Assembly: GCA_900314355.1 (NCBI GenBank)
Contig: OMUY01000016.1
Span: forward strand, 1-64,000
Origin: an uncultured Eubacteriales bacterium
GTDB taxonomy: Bacteria; Bacillota; Clostridia; Oscillospirales; Acutalibacteraceae
DNA length: 64,000 nt
Reading direction: 5' to 3'
Shown: piece after piece, positions 1 to 8,800 of the stretch
How positions within the stretch are numbered: position 1 is the first letter of the stretch
How the letters are laid out: each line of letters opens with the position of its first letter
Notes under the pieces: model-generated
What the model saw: only the letters and a program-made list of their open reading frames with translations
The model's database searches: none
Told to the model about the DNA's origin: nothing
Position numbers and translations under genes: made by a program

Positions 1-181
1 AATCCGAAAAATCAATATGGTAGTCGGTCTATTAAAATGTTTTTTGCCGCGTTTTAAGGATGTATATATTATTCTATTCATTTTCCGAATAGCGGATTGC
101 AAAATTAATATTGTACTTTTTGCTTAAAATCTGCGATAATACAAGCGTCAAAGGGAAATTGAGAAAGGAGGTTTTATTAAG

Positions 182-844
182 TTGGTATTCTACTTTACAG
201 GGACCGGCAACAGTCTTTATGCGGCGAAAACACTTGATAAAGACATAAAAAGCATACTTCACGAAATATCGGACGGAAAAAAAGTATATTCATATGACAA
301 AATCGGAATTGTCTGCCCAATTTACGGTCACGAAATGCCGAAAATGGTAAAAAAATTTATCGCGACAAATGAATTTGACACAGATTATCTGTACATTGTT
401 CTGACATACAGAAACAGAAAAGCGGACGCGGCAGGCGCAGATTTATTTGAGCTGACTCCCGTAATCCCGTACACCTCCGACGATTTGGATTGGAACGATT
501 CAAATTCAAGGGTTTCAAAAGAGCATGAGAACGAGTCGCTTCAAAATGATGTCGAGCTTGTTTCAACGACTGTCGATAACCGGGAATCATATGACACGGT
601 ATTTATCGGCTATCCGATTTGGTGGAGATACGCCGCGTGGCCTGTAAATCAGTTTATGACGAAAAATGATTTTACAGGAAAAACCGTAATACCATTCTGC
701 ACATCAATGTCGTCCGGACTGGGCAACAGCGCGGAAAAATTGCGGAAGATGACTAAAGGCGGCGACTGGAAGGAAGGAATGAAATTTTCATCAAGTCCGG
801 ACATGTCCGAGGTTGAATCGTGGGCGAAGTCCGTCGTGAATTGA
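182..844 (+). CDS. Chimeric flavodoxin-family protein
   Basis: Intact 220-codon frame that seems to join two different flavodoxins. Residues 1-75 look like the N-terminus of an EFR1-type flavodoxin: FMN loop FTGTGNSLYAAK, then DKIGIVCPIYG and a DYLYIVLTY strand. From about residue 83 (AGADLFEL) it follows a Flavodoxin_4-type protein: PYTSDDLDWND, VFIGYPIWW, KTVIPFCTS. The central strands are therefore represented twice, and a normal flavodoxin fold is doubtful. The start is TTG at 182, chosen because a strong AAGGAGG (165-171) lies 10 bp upstream and no ATG fits. It lies beside a truncated LysR gene and a broken aldo/keto reductase, so I infer a deletion fused two neighbouring genes. Whether it works is unknown. 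Confidence 0.7.
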   Translation: MVFYFTGTGNSLYAAKTLDKDIKSILHEISDGKKVYSYDKIGIVCPIYGHEMPKMVKKFIATNEFDTDYLYIVLTYRNRKADAAGADLFELTPVIPYTSDDLDWNDSNSRVSKEHENESLQNDVELVSTTVDNRESYDTVFIGYPIWWRYAAWPVNQFMTKNDFTGKTVIPFCTSMSSGLGNSAEKLRKMTKGGDWKEGMKFSSSPDMSEVESWAKSVVN

Positions 845-901
845 GACTAAAATAAAAAAAAGCGGCGCCGACAGTTTTTGAAATGACATTTTACCCGCGG
901 T

Positions 902-931
902 TTGACTTTACAATAAAATTTGATTTAATAT
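902..931 (+). promoter_or_regulatory. Promoter of the truncated LysR gene
   Basis: TTGACT at 902-907 and TAATAT at 926-931, separated by 18 bp and followed by the GGAGG ribosome site of the LysR fragment. A six-base inverted pair (ACCCGC near 892, GCGGGT near 951) flanks it and may be the remains of an operator. Confidence 0.5.
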
Positions 932-972
932 TATTTAAATTGCGGGTAGATTTTTTCTCCGGAGGTCTCATT

Positions 973-1254
973 ATGAACATATCGTACGAGGAAATGGAAT
1001 ATTTTTTGAGTTTTGCCGAGACGGGCAGACTTACGGAAACGGCGGAAAAATATTCGATTTCACAGCCCACCCTCAGCAGAGTCATGAAAAAAATAGAAGA
1101 TGAATTCTGCGTGCCGCTTTTCATCAGAGGCAAAAACAAGATCGAATTAAACGAAAACGGAAAGCTCGCCGCGAATGAGATGAAATTTGTCGTAAAGCAG
1201 ACAGACGAAATGTTTTCTAAAATAAGGCGGTTCGATAAGCTTAACAGAATATGA
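973..1254 (+). pseudogene. LysR-family regulator, DNA-binding domain only (truncated)
   Basis: 93 codons from ATG at 973, with GGAGG 7 bp upstream. The product is a LysR winged helix-turn-helix: EMEYFLSFAETGRLTETAEK, SISQPTLSRVMKKIE, PLFIRGKNKIELNENG, then the start of the linker helix (MFSKIRRFDKLNR). Full LysR regulators are about 300 residues; the whole effector-binding domain is missing. Four bases after the stop the sequence continues inside an aldo/keto reductase, so the C-terminal part of this gene and the N-terminal part of the next appear to have been lost in one deletion. The fragment could still bind DNA, but effector control is gone. Confidence 0.75.
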
Positions 1255-1258
1255 AAAC

Positions 1259-1856
1259 GAAAATGCAGTAGACGAGACGCTCTAAAGGCTCGGTCTTGAC
1301 TTCGTCGACCTTCTTTTCATTCATCAGAGCGCCGGAAACTTCATCTCAGGATACAGACAGCTTGAAAAAGCTTACAGGGAAGGAAAAGCCCGTTCGATAG
1401 GCATTTCCAAATTCGAGGGAAAATATTTCGACGAACTTGAAAAAAATGGGAGATAGTTCCGCAGTCATGCAGGTTGAGGCTCATCCTTATTTTACGCAGC
1501 CCGAACTCAGAAAGACGCTCGGCAAGTACAATATTAAAATTATGTCATGGTATCCCCTCGGACACGGCGATAAAAGTCTTGTGAACGAGAAAATCTTTAA
1601 GGAGCTCGCCGAAAAATACGGTAAATCTCCGGCTCAGGTAATTCTTCGTTGGCATATTCAAATGGGATTCGTGGTAATTCCGGGTTCTAAAAACGTTGAT
1701 CATATCAGAGACAACCTCGATATTTTCGATTTTAAACTGACCGACGGCGAGATGAATGAAATTGCGAAGCTTGACAAAAATATGAGATATTATCATCGCA
1801 CAGACAAACAGCTTGACGAGTTCGCTTCGTGGCAGCCCGAATACGAAAAAGAGTAA
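1259..1856 (+). pseudogene. Aldo/keto reductase, broken (5' deletion, nonsense codon, frameshift)
   Basis: Remnant of an NADPH-dependent aldo/keto reductase. The readable protein begins in mid-barrel with AVDETL, hits TAA at 1283-1285 where a Lys codon is expected, and continues RLGLDFVDLLFIHQ and GKARSIGISKF. At the seven-A run 1440-1446 one extra A shifts the frame. The C-terminal half then reads QVEAHPYFTQPELRK, MSWYPLGHGDKSL, SPAQVILRWHIQMG and VVIPGSKNVDHIRDN, the usual cofactor-binding end. The catalytic Asp/Tyr/Lys region is absent. The last 139 codons can be read from ATG at 1437 but make only half a barrel. The indel could be a sequencing error; the missing 5' half could not. Confidence 0.85.
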
Positions 1857-1876
1857 TCCGAAATGATTGAAATAAA

Positions 1877-1908
1877 AAAGTCTCGTGAAATTCGGGACTT
1901 TTTTTATT
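1877..1908 (+). terminator. Rho-independent terminator after the aldo/keto reductase remnant
   Basis: AAAAGTCTCG / CGGGACTTTT arms around a 7-base loop, followed by a T-rich tract. Confidence 0.75.
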
Positions 1909-1946
1909 ATTTTATTTTTTTTCAAAAATCCGTATGTTATTTTTTC

Positions 1947-1975
1947 TTGACATCATCGATATTTAAGCGGATAAT
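1947..1975 (+). promoter_or_regulatory. Promoter of the class I amidotransferase gene
   Basis: Consensus TTGACA at 1947-1952, 17-bp spacer, GATAAT at 1970-1975, 35 bp before the start codon. Confidence 0.7.
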
Positions 1976-2009
1976 CTAATTTATGGTGACAAAAAAGAGG
2001 TAAAATAAA

Positions 2010-2711
2010 ATGAGACCTGTTATCGGAGTATTGCCGCTTGTAGACGACGAAAAGGAAAGTTTTTGGATGCTCCCCGGCTATTTCGGAGGATTGAAATCGG
2101 CGGGAGCGGTTCCCGTTATGCTTTCGCCGTCAGATAACAACGATGATATAAACGAATATTTTAAAATCTGCCGAGGTTTTCTTTTTACGGGAGGTCAGGA
2201 CACTGATCCGTCGATCTACGGTGAGAAAAAACTTAATGATTCCGTTATTCCGTCAAAAATCAGGGACGATACGGAAAAAAAGATTCTTGAAAAAGCGCTT
2301 GAAAATGACGTTCCGGTTTTCGGAATATGCAGGGGAATACAGTTCATAAATGCGTTTTTGGGCGGAACGCTTTATCAGGACCTTGATTCCCAGTATAAAT
2401 CCGGCGTAAATCATCATATGAATAAACCGTACGATTCCTATTGCCATAAAGTGACTATAGACAAAAAATCCACACTTTTTTCTCTGATCGGAAAAGACGA
2501 GATAAAAGTAAACAGTATTCACCATCAGGCGGTAAAAAATTTAGCGCCCGGACTTGAAATTACGGCTGTTTCGGAAGACGGACTAATTGAGGCGGTCAAT
2601 ATGCCGTCAAAAAAATTTGTCAGAGCCGTTCAATGGCATCCGGAATATCTTTATAAAAAAGACGAAAACAGCAGAAGAATATTCGGTGAATTTGTCTCTT
2701 CATGCAGGTAA
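2010..2711 (+). CDS. Gamma-glutamyl-gamma-aminobutyrate hydrolase family (class I glutamine amidotransferase, peptidase C26)
   Basis: 233 residues, the usual size for PuuD-like stand-alone class I amidotransferases, which hydrolyse gamma-glutamyl amide bonds in the cytoplasm. The nucleophile elbow is FGICRGIQ with Cys107. The other triad residues are His210 and Glu212 in WHPEYL. The oxyanion and substrate loop GGQDTDPSIYG is near residue 61, and NSIHHQAV near 172 is also typical. It is a single-gene unit with its own promoter. The exact substrate (gamma-glutamyl-GABA or another gamma-glutamyl compound) cannot be read from sequence, and no polyamine genes adjoin it. Confidence 0.85.
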   Translation: MRPVIGVLPLVDDEKESFWMLPGYFGGLKSAGAVPVMLSPSDNNDDINEYFKICRGFLFTGGQDTDPSIYGEKKLNDSVIPSKIRDDTEKKILEKALENDVPVFGICRGIQFINAFLGGTLYQDLDSQYKSGVNHHMNKPYDSYCHKVTIDKKSTLFSLIGKDEIKVNSIHHQAVKNLAPGLEITAVSEDGLIEAVNMPSKKFVRAVQWHPEYLYKKDENSRRIFGEFVSSCR

Positions 2712-2740
2712 AAAGATTTCGGGTATATTTTTTTAGAATG

Positions 2741-2768
2741 TTGACAAATCTATAAAATATGGTAATAT
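2741..2768 (+). promoter_or_regulatory. Promoter of the secreted PHP protein gene
   Basis: TTGACA at 2741-2746, 16-bp spacer, TAATAT at 2763-2768. Confidence 0.7.
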
Positions 2769-2852
2769 TGTTTATATAGTTTTTGTCTAATTTTTAAAAA
2801 CAGAGAAGTTATTTGAGCGGAATTTGATTTTTTTCCAAGGGAGCTGTATAAA

Positions 2853-4190
2853 ATGAAAAAAATGAAAAAATTAATCGCTGTTTTTCTTTCGGCTTTAATG
2901 TGCCTTTCATTCTGCGTTCCGGTTTTCGCCGAGGGAAACACCGATTATACTATAGTCAATCCTTATGAAGGCGTTGACTGGTCTACTTATAAGACTTATC
3001 TTGCAAATCTACACACTCATACGACTGCGTCGGACGGCGATGTTACTCTTACCGATATGGTCGAGGCTTATTACGAAAAAGGATACGACATCCTCGCCAT
3101 AACAGATCACGGAGTAATAAACAAAGGCTGGAAAGAGGACAGAAAAACCAACGGTGTTTTCAATAAATTCAGAAAAGTCTACCCTATGAGCGAGGAAGAC
3201 TACGACAGAATAACGCAAGGCACCGACAGAGACGGCAGAGGAATGATAGATATTCCAGACGGAATTGAAATAAATATGGCTGTTGTCTCAAAAACGCATG
3301 TAAACGGCTATTTCACCGATTACGGTCAGGGAGAATGGGGCATTGAAAACGACTATAAAACGGCTGTTTCAATGATAGAACAGAGGGGCGGTTATTCGGT
3401 ATTAAACCATGTAGGCGACTGGGTAAATTCAAACAATTACCCCGAGAGAGCTCACGACCCGTATTATATCAATTATTTTGCCGATATTTTCGTGAACAAT
3501 AAGCGCTCCTGTCTCGGAATGGAGATTGTGAACAGCACCGACAACGTCACGAGATATGACCGTGCTTTATGGGACGAGCTTCTGCAGGTTGTCATACCTC
3601 AGGGGAGAAATATCTGGGGATTTTCTGACGACGATTCCGAACAGCTCTACGAAATAGGCAGATCTTTCGAGCTTTTCCCTCTGAAAGAAAATACTGTTAA
3701 AAACGTAAAGAACGCTATGATTTCAGGCGCGTTTTTCTCGGCGTCCAGATTTTACAAGACGGACTTGGCTCATCCTTTTGAGGGCGACGGGCAGGTTCCG
3801 CTTGTGAAGTCGATTACGGTAAATCAAGATGAAAACACCATAACCGTAGTGCCCGACAAGTCAAGGGACTGTGAAAAAATAGAGTGGATAGCAAACGGAA
3901 AAGTCATCTCAAACGATTACACTATAGATTTAAATGATTTCGAGAATGAACTCGGATGCTATATAAGATTCCAGCTCAAAGGCAAGGGCGGATATACGTA
4001 TTCTCAGCCGTTCGAGCTTAAATATGAGGGAAGAGTTGACAAGCCTATTCCGGCAAGCCCCGTTCCGAATAACATCTTCGGAAAAATGTTCGAGAAAATT
4101 TATCATACAAGGCTATGGGCTGTCACATCGTTGATACTTGAAAAAATAGAGATAAAATTAGGTATTTTGCCTAAAGACAAGGTAAAATGA
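2853..4190 (+). CDS. Secreted PHP-domain metal-dependent phosphoesterase-like protein
   Basis: 445 residues. A classical signal peptide comes first: MKKMKKL, a hydrophobic core, and PVFA as a probable cleavage site after residue 26. The PHP domain follows, with metal ligands NLHTHTTASDGD (His54, His56, Asp61) and AITDHG (Asp85, His86), a later VLNHVGDW, and GFSDDD near residue 265. PHP proteins hydrolyse phosphoesters using two or three metal ions. Here the protein should be outside the membrane, whereas characterised PHP enzymes (PolC/DnaE, histidinol phosphatase, YciV) are cytoplasmic. The last 130 residues look like a beta-rich Ig-like module and a basic tail. Substrate unknown. The weak GGGAG site fits ATG 2853; the second ATG four codons later is possible. 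Confidence 0.8.
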   Translation: MKKMKKLIAVFLSALMCLSFCVPVFAEGNTDYTIVNPYEGVDWSTYKTYLANLHTHTTASDGDVTLTDMVEAYYEKGYDILAITDHGVINKGWKEDRKTNGVFNKFRKVYPMSEEDYDRITQGTDRDGRGMIDIPDGIEINMAVVSKTHVNGYFTDYGQGEWGIENDYKTAVSMIEQRGGYSVLNHVGDWVNSNNYPERAHDPYYINYFADIFVNNKRSCLGMEIVNSTDNVTRYDRALWDELLQVVIPQGRNIWGFSDDDSEQLYEIGRSFELFPLKENTVKNVKNAMISGAFFSASRFYKTDLAHPFEGDGQVPLVKSITVNQDENTITVVPDKSRDCEKIEWIANGKVISNDYTIDLNDFENELGCYIRFQLKGKGGYTYSQPFELKYEGRVDKPIPASPVPNNIFGKMFEKIYHTRLWAVTSLILEKIEIKLGILPKDKVK

Positions 4191-4233
4191 GCTTTTGCGT
4201 AATTTATAATAATAAAAAATCGACGGTGGCGAA

Positions 4234-5469
4234 ATGGATAAAGATAAGGCGATAGAATTATTTTTTGATAAAGTCAGCGAAAAGTTTTTAAGGTATGTAA
4301 AAATTCCGACCTCGTCTTCCGAGAACTCAAATACTCATCCTTCGACCGAAAAGCAGAAAGTACTTTCCGATCTTCTGCTTTCGGAACTGAAAAAATCAGG
4401 AGCGGACGAAGCTATTGAGGACGAATACGGCTGCGTCTACGCAAATTTCGCCGGAGTCGGTTCGGATAACGACGCGATAGGATTTATTTCTCATGTCGAT
4501 ACTTCGCCTTCGGCGCCCGATTACCCCGTAAAACCTCGGGTAATCAAATACGGCGGCGGAGATATCCCGCTTCCCAACGGAGATAAAATTTCCGCCGACG
4601 TGTTTCCGAATCTAAAAAATTACATCGGCAAAACGCTTATCACATCCGACGGCGGCACATTGCTCGGAGCGGACGACAAGGCCGGAATCGCGGAAATTAT
4701 GACAGCAGTCGAATATTTCCGCGATAATCCGGAAATTAAAAGGAGACCTTTATCCGTCTGCTTTTCAACAGACGAGGAGATAGGCTGCGGCGCAGACAAC
4801 TTCAATTTTGATTTCTTCAAGGCGAAAAAAGCATATACGGCAGACGGCGGACCCCTCGGACAAATAGAGTACGAAAATTTCAACGCCGCCAATGCCGCAA
4901 TAAATGTCCGCGGCGTAAATATCCACCCCGGCGACGGAAAAAACAAGATGAAAAACGCCGTCCTTCTCGCTTGCAGATTCATTTCATCTCTTCCTGCGGC
5001 CGAGACGCCGTCTCATACAGAAGGATACGAAGGTTTTTACCATGTCGAAGAAATAAAGGGAAATGAAACGTCCGCTTCCTTTAAGATTCTCATAAGAGAC
5101 CACGACAGGGAAAAATTTGAAAACAGGAAAAAGTTTATTTTAAACCTCACGAACTTTCTCAATTCAGTCTACGGCGAAGGTACGTTTTCGGCTTATATCG
5201 AGGACAGCTATTACAACATGCGCCCTATAATAGAAAAGAATATTGACCTCGTTACAGACGCTGTGGAAGCGTTTGAAAAAATCGGCGTTTACCCTAAAGC
5301 GGTACCCATTAGGGGCGGAACAGACGGCGCGATGCTTTCGTATAAGGGATTGCCCTGTCCCAATCTGCCGACAGGCGGAGAAAATTTTCACGGAGTTCAT
5401 GAATTTGCGTGTGTCGAGTCAATGGCGCAAATTACAGGCGCGATAATTAATATCACGGAAAAAATATAA
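4234..5469 (+). CDS. pepT: Peptidase T (tripeptide aminopeptidase, M20B)
   Basis: 411 residues, matching the PepT family length. It removes N-terminal residues from tripeptides in the cytoplasm with two zinc ions. Zinc and catalytic motifs are in order: GFISHVDTSP (His, Asp), TLLGADDKAG (bridging Asp), FSTDEEIGCG (catalytic Glu-Glu), YTADGGPLG (Asp), and the late GGENFHGVHEF (His). The dimerisation insert sits between NAAINVRGVNIHPG and PIRGGTDGA. It starts 43 bp after the PHP gene and ends in a strong terminator, so it may be cotranscribed with the PHP gene. Confidence 0.93.
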   Translation: MDKDKAIELFFDKVSEKFLRYVKIPTSSSENSNTHPSTEKQKVLSDLLLSELKKSGADEAIEDEYGCVYANFAGVGSDNDAIGFISHVDTSPSAPDYPVKPRVIKYGGGDIPLPNGDKISADVFPNLKNYIGKTLITSDGGTLLGADDKAGIAEIMTAVEYFRDNPEIKRRPLSVCFSTDEEIGCGADNFNFDFFKAKKAYTADGGPLGQIEYENFNAANAAINVRGVNIHPGDGKNKMKNAVLLACRFISSLPAAETPSHTEGYEGFYHVEEIKGNETSASFKILIRDHDREKFENRKKFILNLTNFLNSVYGEGTFSAYIEDSYYNMRPIIEKNIDLVTDAVEAFEKIGVYPKAVPIRGGTDGAMLSYKGLPCPNLPTGGENFHGVHEFACVESMAQITGAIINITEKI

Positions 5470-5495
5470 AAATCCCAAATTACGGCAATATTTTT

Positions 5496-5535
5496 AAGAC
5501 GCTTATTTTTTTTTGAGCGTCTTAATTTTTTATTT
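5496..5535 (+). terminator. Rho-independent terminator after pepT
   Basis: Perfect 8-bp stem AAGACGCT / AGCGTCTT around a T-rich loop, followed by a T-rich tail. Confidence 0.8.
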
Positions 5536-5633
5536 ATCAAAAAACAGGAGAACAGGCGTTTAAAATGATTTTTCGCTGTAAATTTTGCACAATAATTTTT
5601 CGCTTCACTTTTTATCTTCGCCCATATTTTCCC

Positions 5634-5662
5634 TTGATTTGGCGCCTGCGTTAAAGTAAAAT
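5634..5662 (+). promoter_or_regulatory. Promoter of gltBD
   Basis: TTGATT at 5634-5639, 17-bp spacer, TAAAAT at 5657-5662. This predicts a start near 5669 and an untranslated leader of about 140 bases. Confidence 0.55.
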
Positions 5663-5668
5663 AGATAA

Positions 5669-5809
5669 AGTATCTTTTTATCTACTGTAAGGCGGAAAAC
5701 CGCCGGGAAAATAAAATCATTAAAACAGACGTATGTCTATTCTGTTCTTTTTATTTCAACGTTTGATTTCCTGTATTTTGAAATCAATACAATTCAAGAG
5801 GTTTTTATT
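5669..5809 (+). promoter_or_regulatory. Structured gltB leader, candidate attenuator
   Basis: The leader can form several short stems: GGCGG-AAAA-CCGCC (5691-5704); AACAGA/TCTGTT (5724-5729 with 5741-5746) followed by CTTTTTATTT, which resembles an intrinsic terminator; and a perfect 7-bp TGATTTC/GAAATCA (5764-5770 with 5780-5786). No known glutamine or amino acid riboswitch consensus was recognised. It may be an attenuator or simply an AT-rich leader. The stretch between the pepT terminator and the promoter shows nothing else. Confidence 0.4.
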
Positions 5810-8800
5810 ATGGAAGAGAGCCGGTTAAGAAAAAAGTATGACGAAATATATAAGCTGAAGGATCACGATTCCTGCGGAATTGGCGCGATTGTCAATATCG
5901 ACGGCAGAAGAGACAATAAGGTTTTGTCAGACGCTCTTCATATAGTTGAGATGCTTGATCACAGATCGGGCAAGGACGCCACGGGCAAGGTGGGAGACGG
6001 AGTCGGTATTCTGCTCCAAATCTCCCACGATTTTTTTTACTCCGCCGCTAAGGAGGCAGGCATTGACATAGGCAGAGCCGGCGAATACGGCGTCGGAATG
6101 TTCTTTCTGCCCAGAGAAAATCTTAAAAGAATGTTCGCGAAGCAGATGTTCGAGTCAATCGTAGACAAAAACGGGCTTAAATTTCTCGGATGGAGAGATG
6201 TGCCTGTTCATTCGGAGGTTCTCGGCGAGCCTGCCGTAGCCTGCATGCCTAAAATTGAACAGTGCTTTATAAAAAAACCTCAAGATGTAAGCACAGGATT
6301 GGTATTTGACAAGAGACTTTATGTGCTCAGAAGAGAATTTGAGCAGTCTTCGGAGGACACGAATATTATTTCGCTTTCGTCGAGAACTATAGTTTACAAG
6401 GGTATGTTTCTTGTAAATCAGCTCAGGCTTTTTTATTCCGATCTTCAAAGTGAAAATTACAAGACGGCAATCGCCGTGGTTCACTCAAGATTTTCCACAA
6501 ATACATCTCCAAGCTGGGACAGAGCGCATCCTTACAGAATGATAGCTCACAACGGAGAAATTAATACGATCCGAGGCAACGCCGACAGAATGCTCGCCCG
6601 TGAGGAAACAATGTCGTCGCCTCTCACCGAGGAAAATTTTGACAAAGTTCTTCCCGTAATTAACAGCTCCGGTTCCGATTCCGCAATGCTCGACAATACC
6701 ATTGAATTTTTAGTCATGAGCGGAATGGAGCTGCCGCTTGCCATGATGATAACAATTCCCGAACCTTGGAAAAACGACCCTTACATGGACAGGGCGAAAA
6801 AGGATTTTTATCATTATTACGCCACGATGATGGAGCCGTGGGACGGACCTGCAGCGATAATTGCCACAGACGGCGATATAATGGCGGCTACTCTTGACAG
6901 AAACGGACTCAGACCTTCGAGATATTATATAACAGACGACGGCAGACTTGTCCTTTCGTCTGAGGTCGGTGTTCTCGATATTCCGCCGGAGCATATAGTC
7001 AAAAAATCAAGACTTCTGCCCGGAAAGATTTTAGTCGTAGACACCAAGAAAAAAAGAATAATTTCAGACGACGAATGTAAAGAATACTACGCCGGAAGAC
7101 AGCCTTACGGCGAGTGGCTCGACTCTTACCTTTTGAGATTAAAGGATGTGCCGATTCCCAATAAAAAGGTAGAAAATTATTCTCAGGATATGAGGGACAG
7201 ACTTTACAAGGTATTCGGCTATACTTATGAGGACGTAAACAGCTCCATACTTCCCATGGCGACTACCGGCAACGAACCGATAGGTTCAATGGGAACGGAT
7301 ATCCCGCTTGCGGTTCTTTCCGAAAAGCATCAGTCGCTTTTTGATTATTTCAAGCAGATGTTCGCGCAGGTCACAAATCCTCCTATTGACTCTCTCAGGG
7401 AAAAAATAGTGACCGACACAACCATATATATCGGCTCCGACGGAAATCTTTTGGAGGAGAAAGCCGAAAACTGCCGGATGCTCGAGGTCAACAACCCGAT
7501 TTTGACGGGAGTGGATTTAATCAGGATAAAATCTCTCGACAGACCGGGATTCAGGGCAAAGACCATATCACTTCTGTTTTATAAAAACACTTCTCTCGCC
7601 AAATCACTGGAACAGCTCAATATCAACGTAGACAGGGCCTACAATAAGGGATATAACATAATAATTCTGTCGGACAGAGGCGTAGACGAAAACCATGAGC
7701 CTATTCCTTCTCTTCTTGCCGTGTCATCTGTGGAACAGCACCTTGTAAGGACAAAAAAGAGAACGGCCGTTTCTTTGATTCTCGAAAGCGCTGAGCCGAG
7801 AGACGTCCACCAGTTCGCCGCTCTTTTCGGATTCGGTGCGAGAGCAATAAATCCGTACCTTGCGCATGAGTGCATAACGGAGTCCATCGACAAGGGAATA
7901 CTCGACAAGGATTACCACACAGCGATAAACGACTACAACAACGCCGTTTTGACCGGAATAGTGAAAATAGCCGCGAAAATGGGAATTTCCACTCTGCAGT
8001 CATACCAGTCCGCGAGAATTTTCGAAGCTATCGGGCTGAATCACGAGGTAATAGACAAATATTTCACCGGAACGGTTTCCCGAATTGAGGGAATAGGAAT
8101 GAAGGAAATTCAGGAGGGAATAAGATTCCGCCACGACAGAGCTTTTGACCCTCTTGAACTCGGTGTGGACGACACTCTTGACAGCACGGGATTTCATAAA
8201 CTGAGATCCGGCGACGACAAGGAGGATCATCTGTATGACCCTCTGACGATAGTTACTTTACAGCAGGCTGTCAGGGAAAACGACTATGAAAAATTCAAAA
8301 AATATACGTCTCTTGTAGACAACAGAAAACCGCATACATTGAGAGGTCTTGTGGATCTCGTACCTCATAATGCGCCTATACCCGTCGACGAGGTAGAACC
8401 GGAAAGCGAGATAGTTAAAAGATTTAAAACGGGAGCCATGTCATACGGTTCTCTTTCGGAGGAGGCGCACGAGACTTTGGCAGTCGCTATGAACCGCCTC
8501 GGAGGAAAATCAAATACCGGCGAGGGCGGAGAAGACCCGGCGAGATTCAACACAGAGAAAAACAGCAAAATAAAACAAGTAGCGTCCGGCAGATTCGGAG
8601 TCACGTCAGCTTACTTAAACAGCGCCGAGGATATTCAGATTAAGATGGCGCAGGGAGCAAAACCCGGCGAGGGCGGTCATCTTCCGGGGCACAAGGTATA
8701 TCCGTGGGTAGCCAAAATCCGCTACTCAACCCCCGGCGTGTCTTTAATCAGTCCTCCGCCTCATCACGACATATATTCAATAGAGGATTTGGCTCAGTTG

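Noticed and set aside
883..972. 30-residue N-terminal extension of the LysR fragment
   Set aside because: It covers the promoter and the ribosome site at 961-965; the LysR family starts at the internal ATG.
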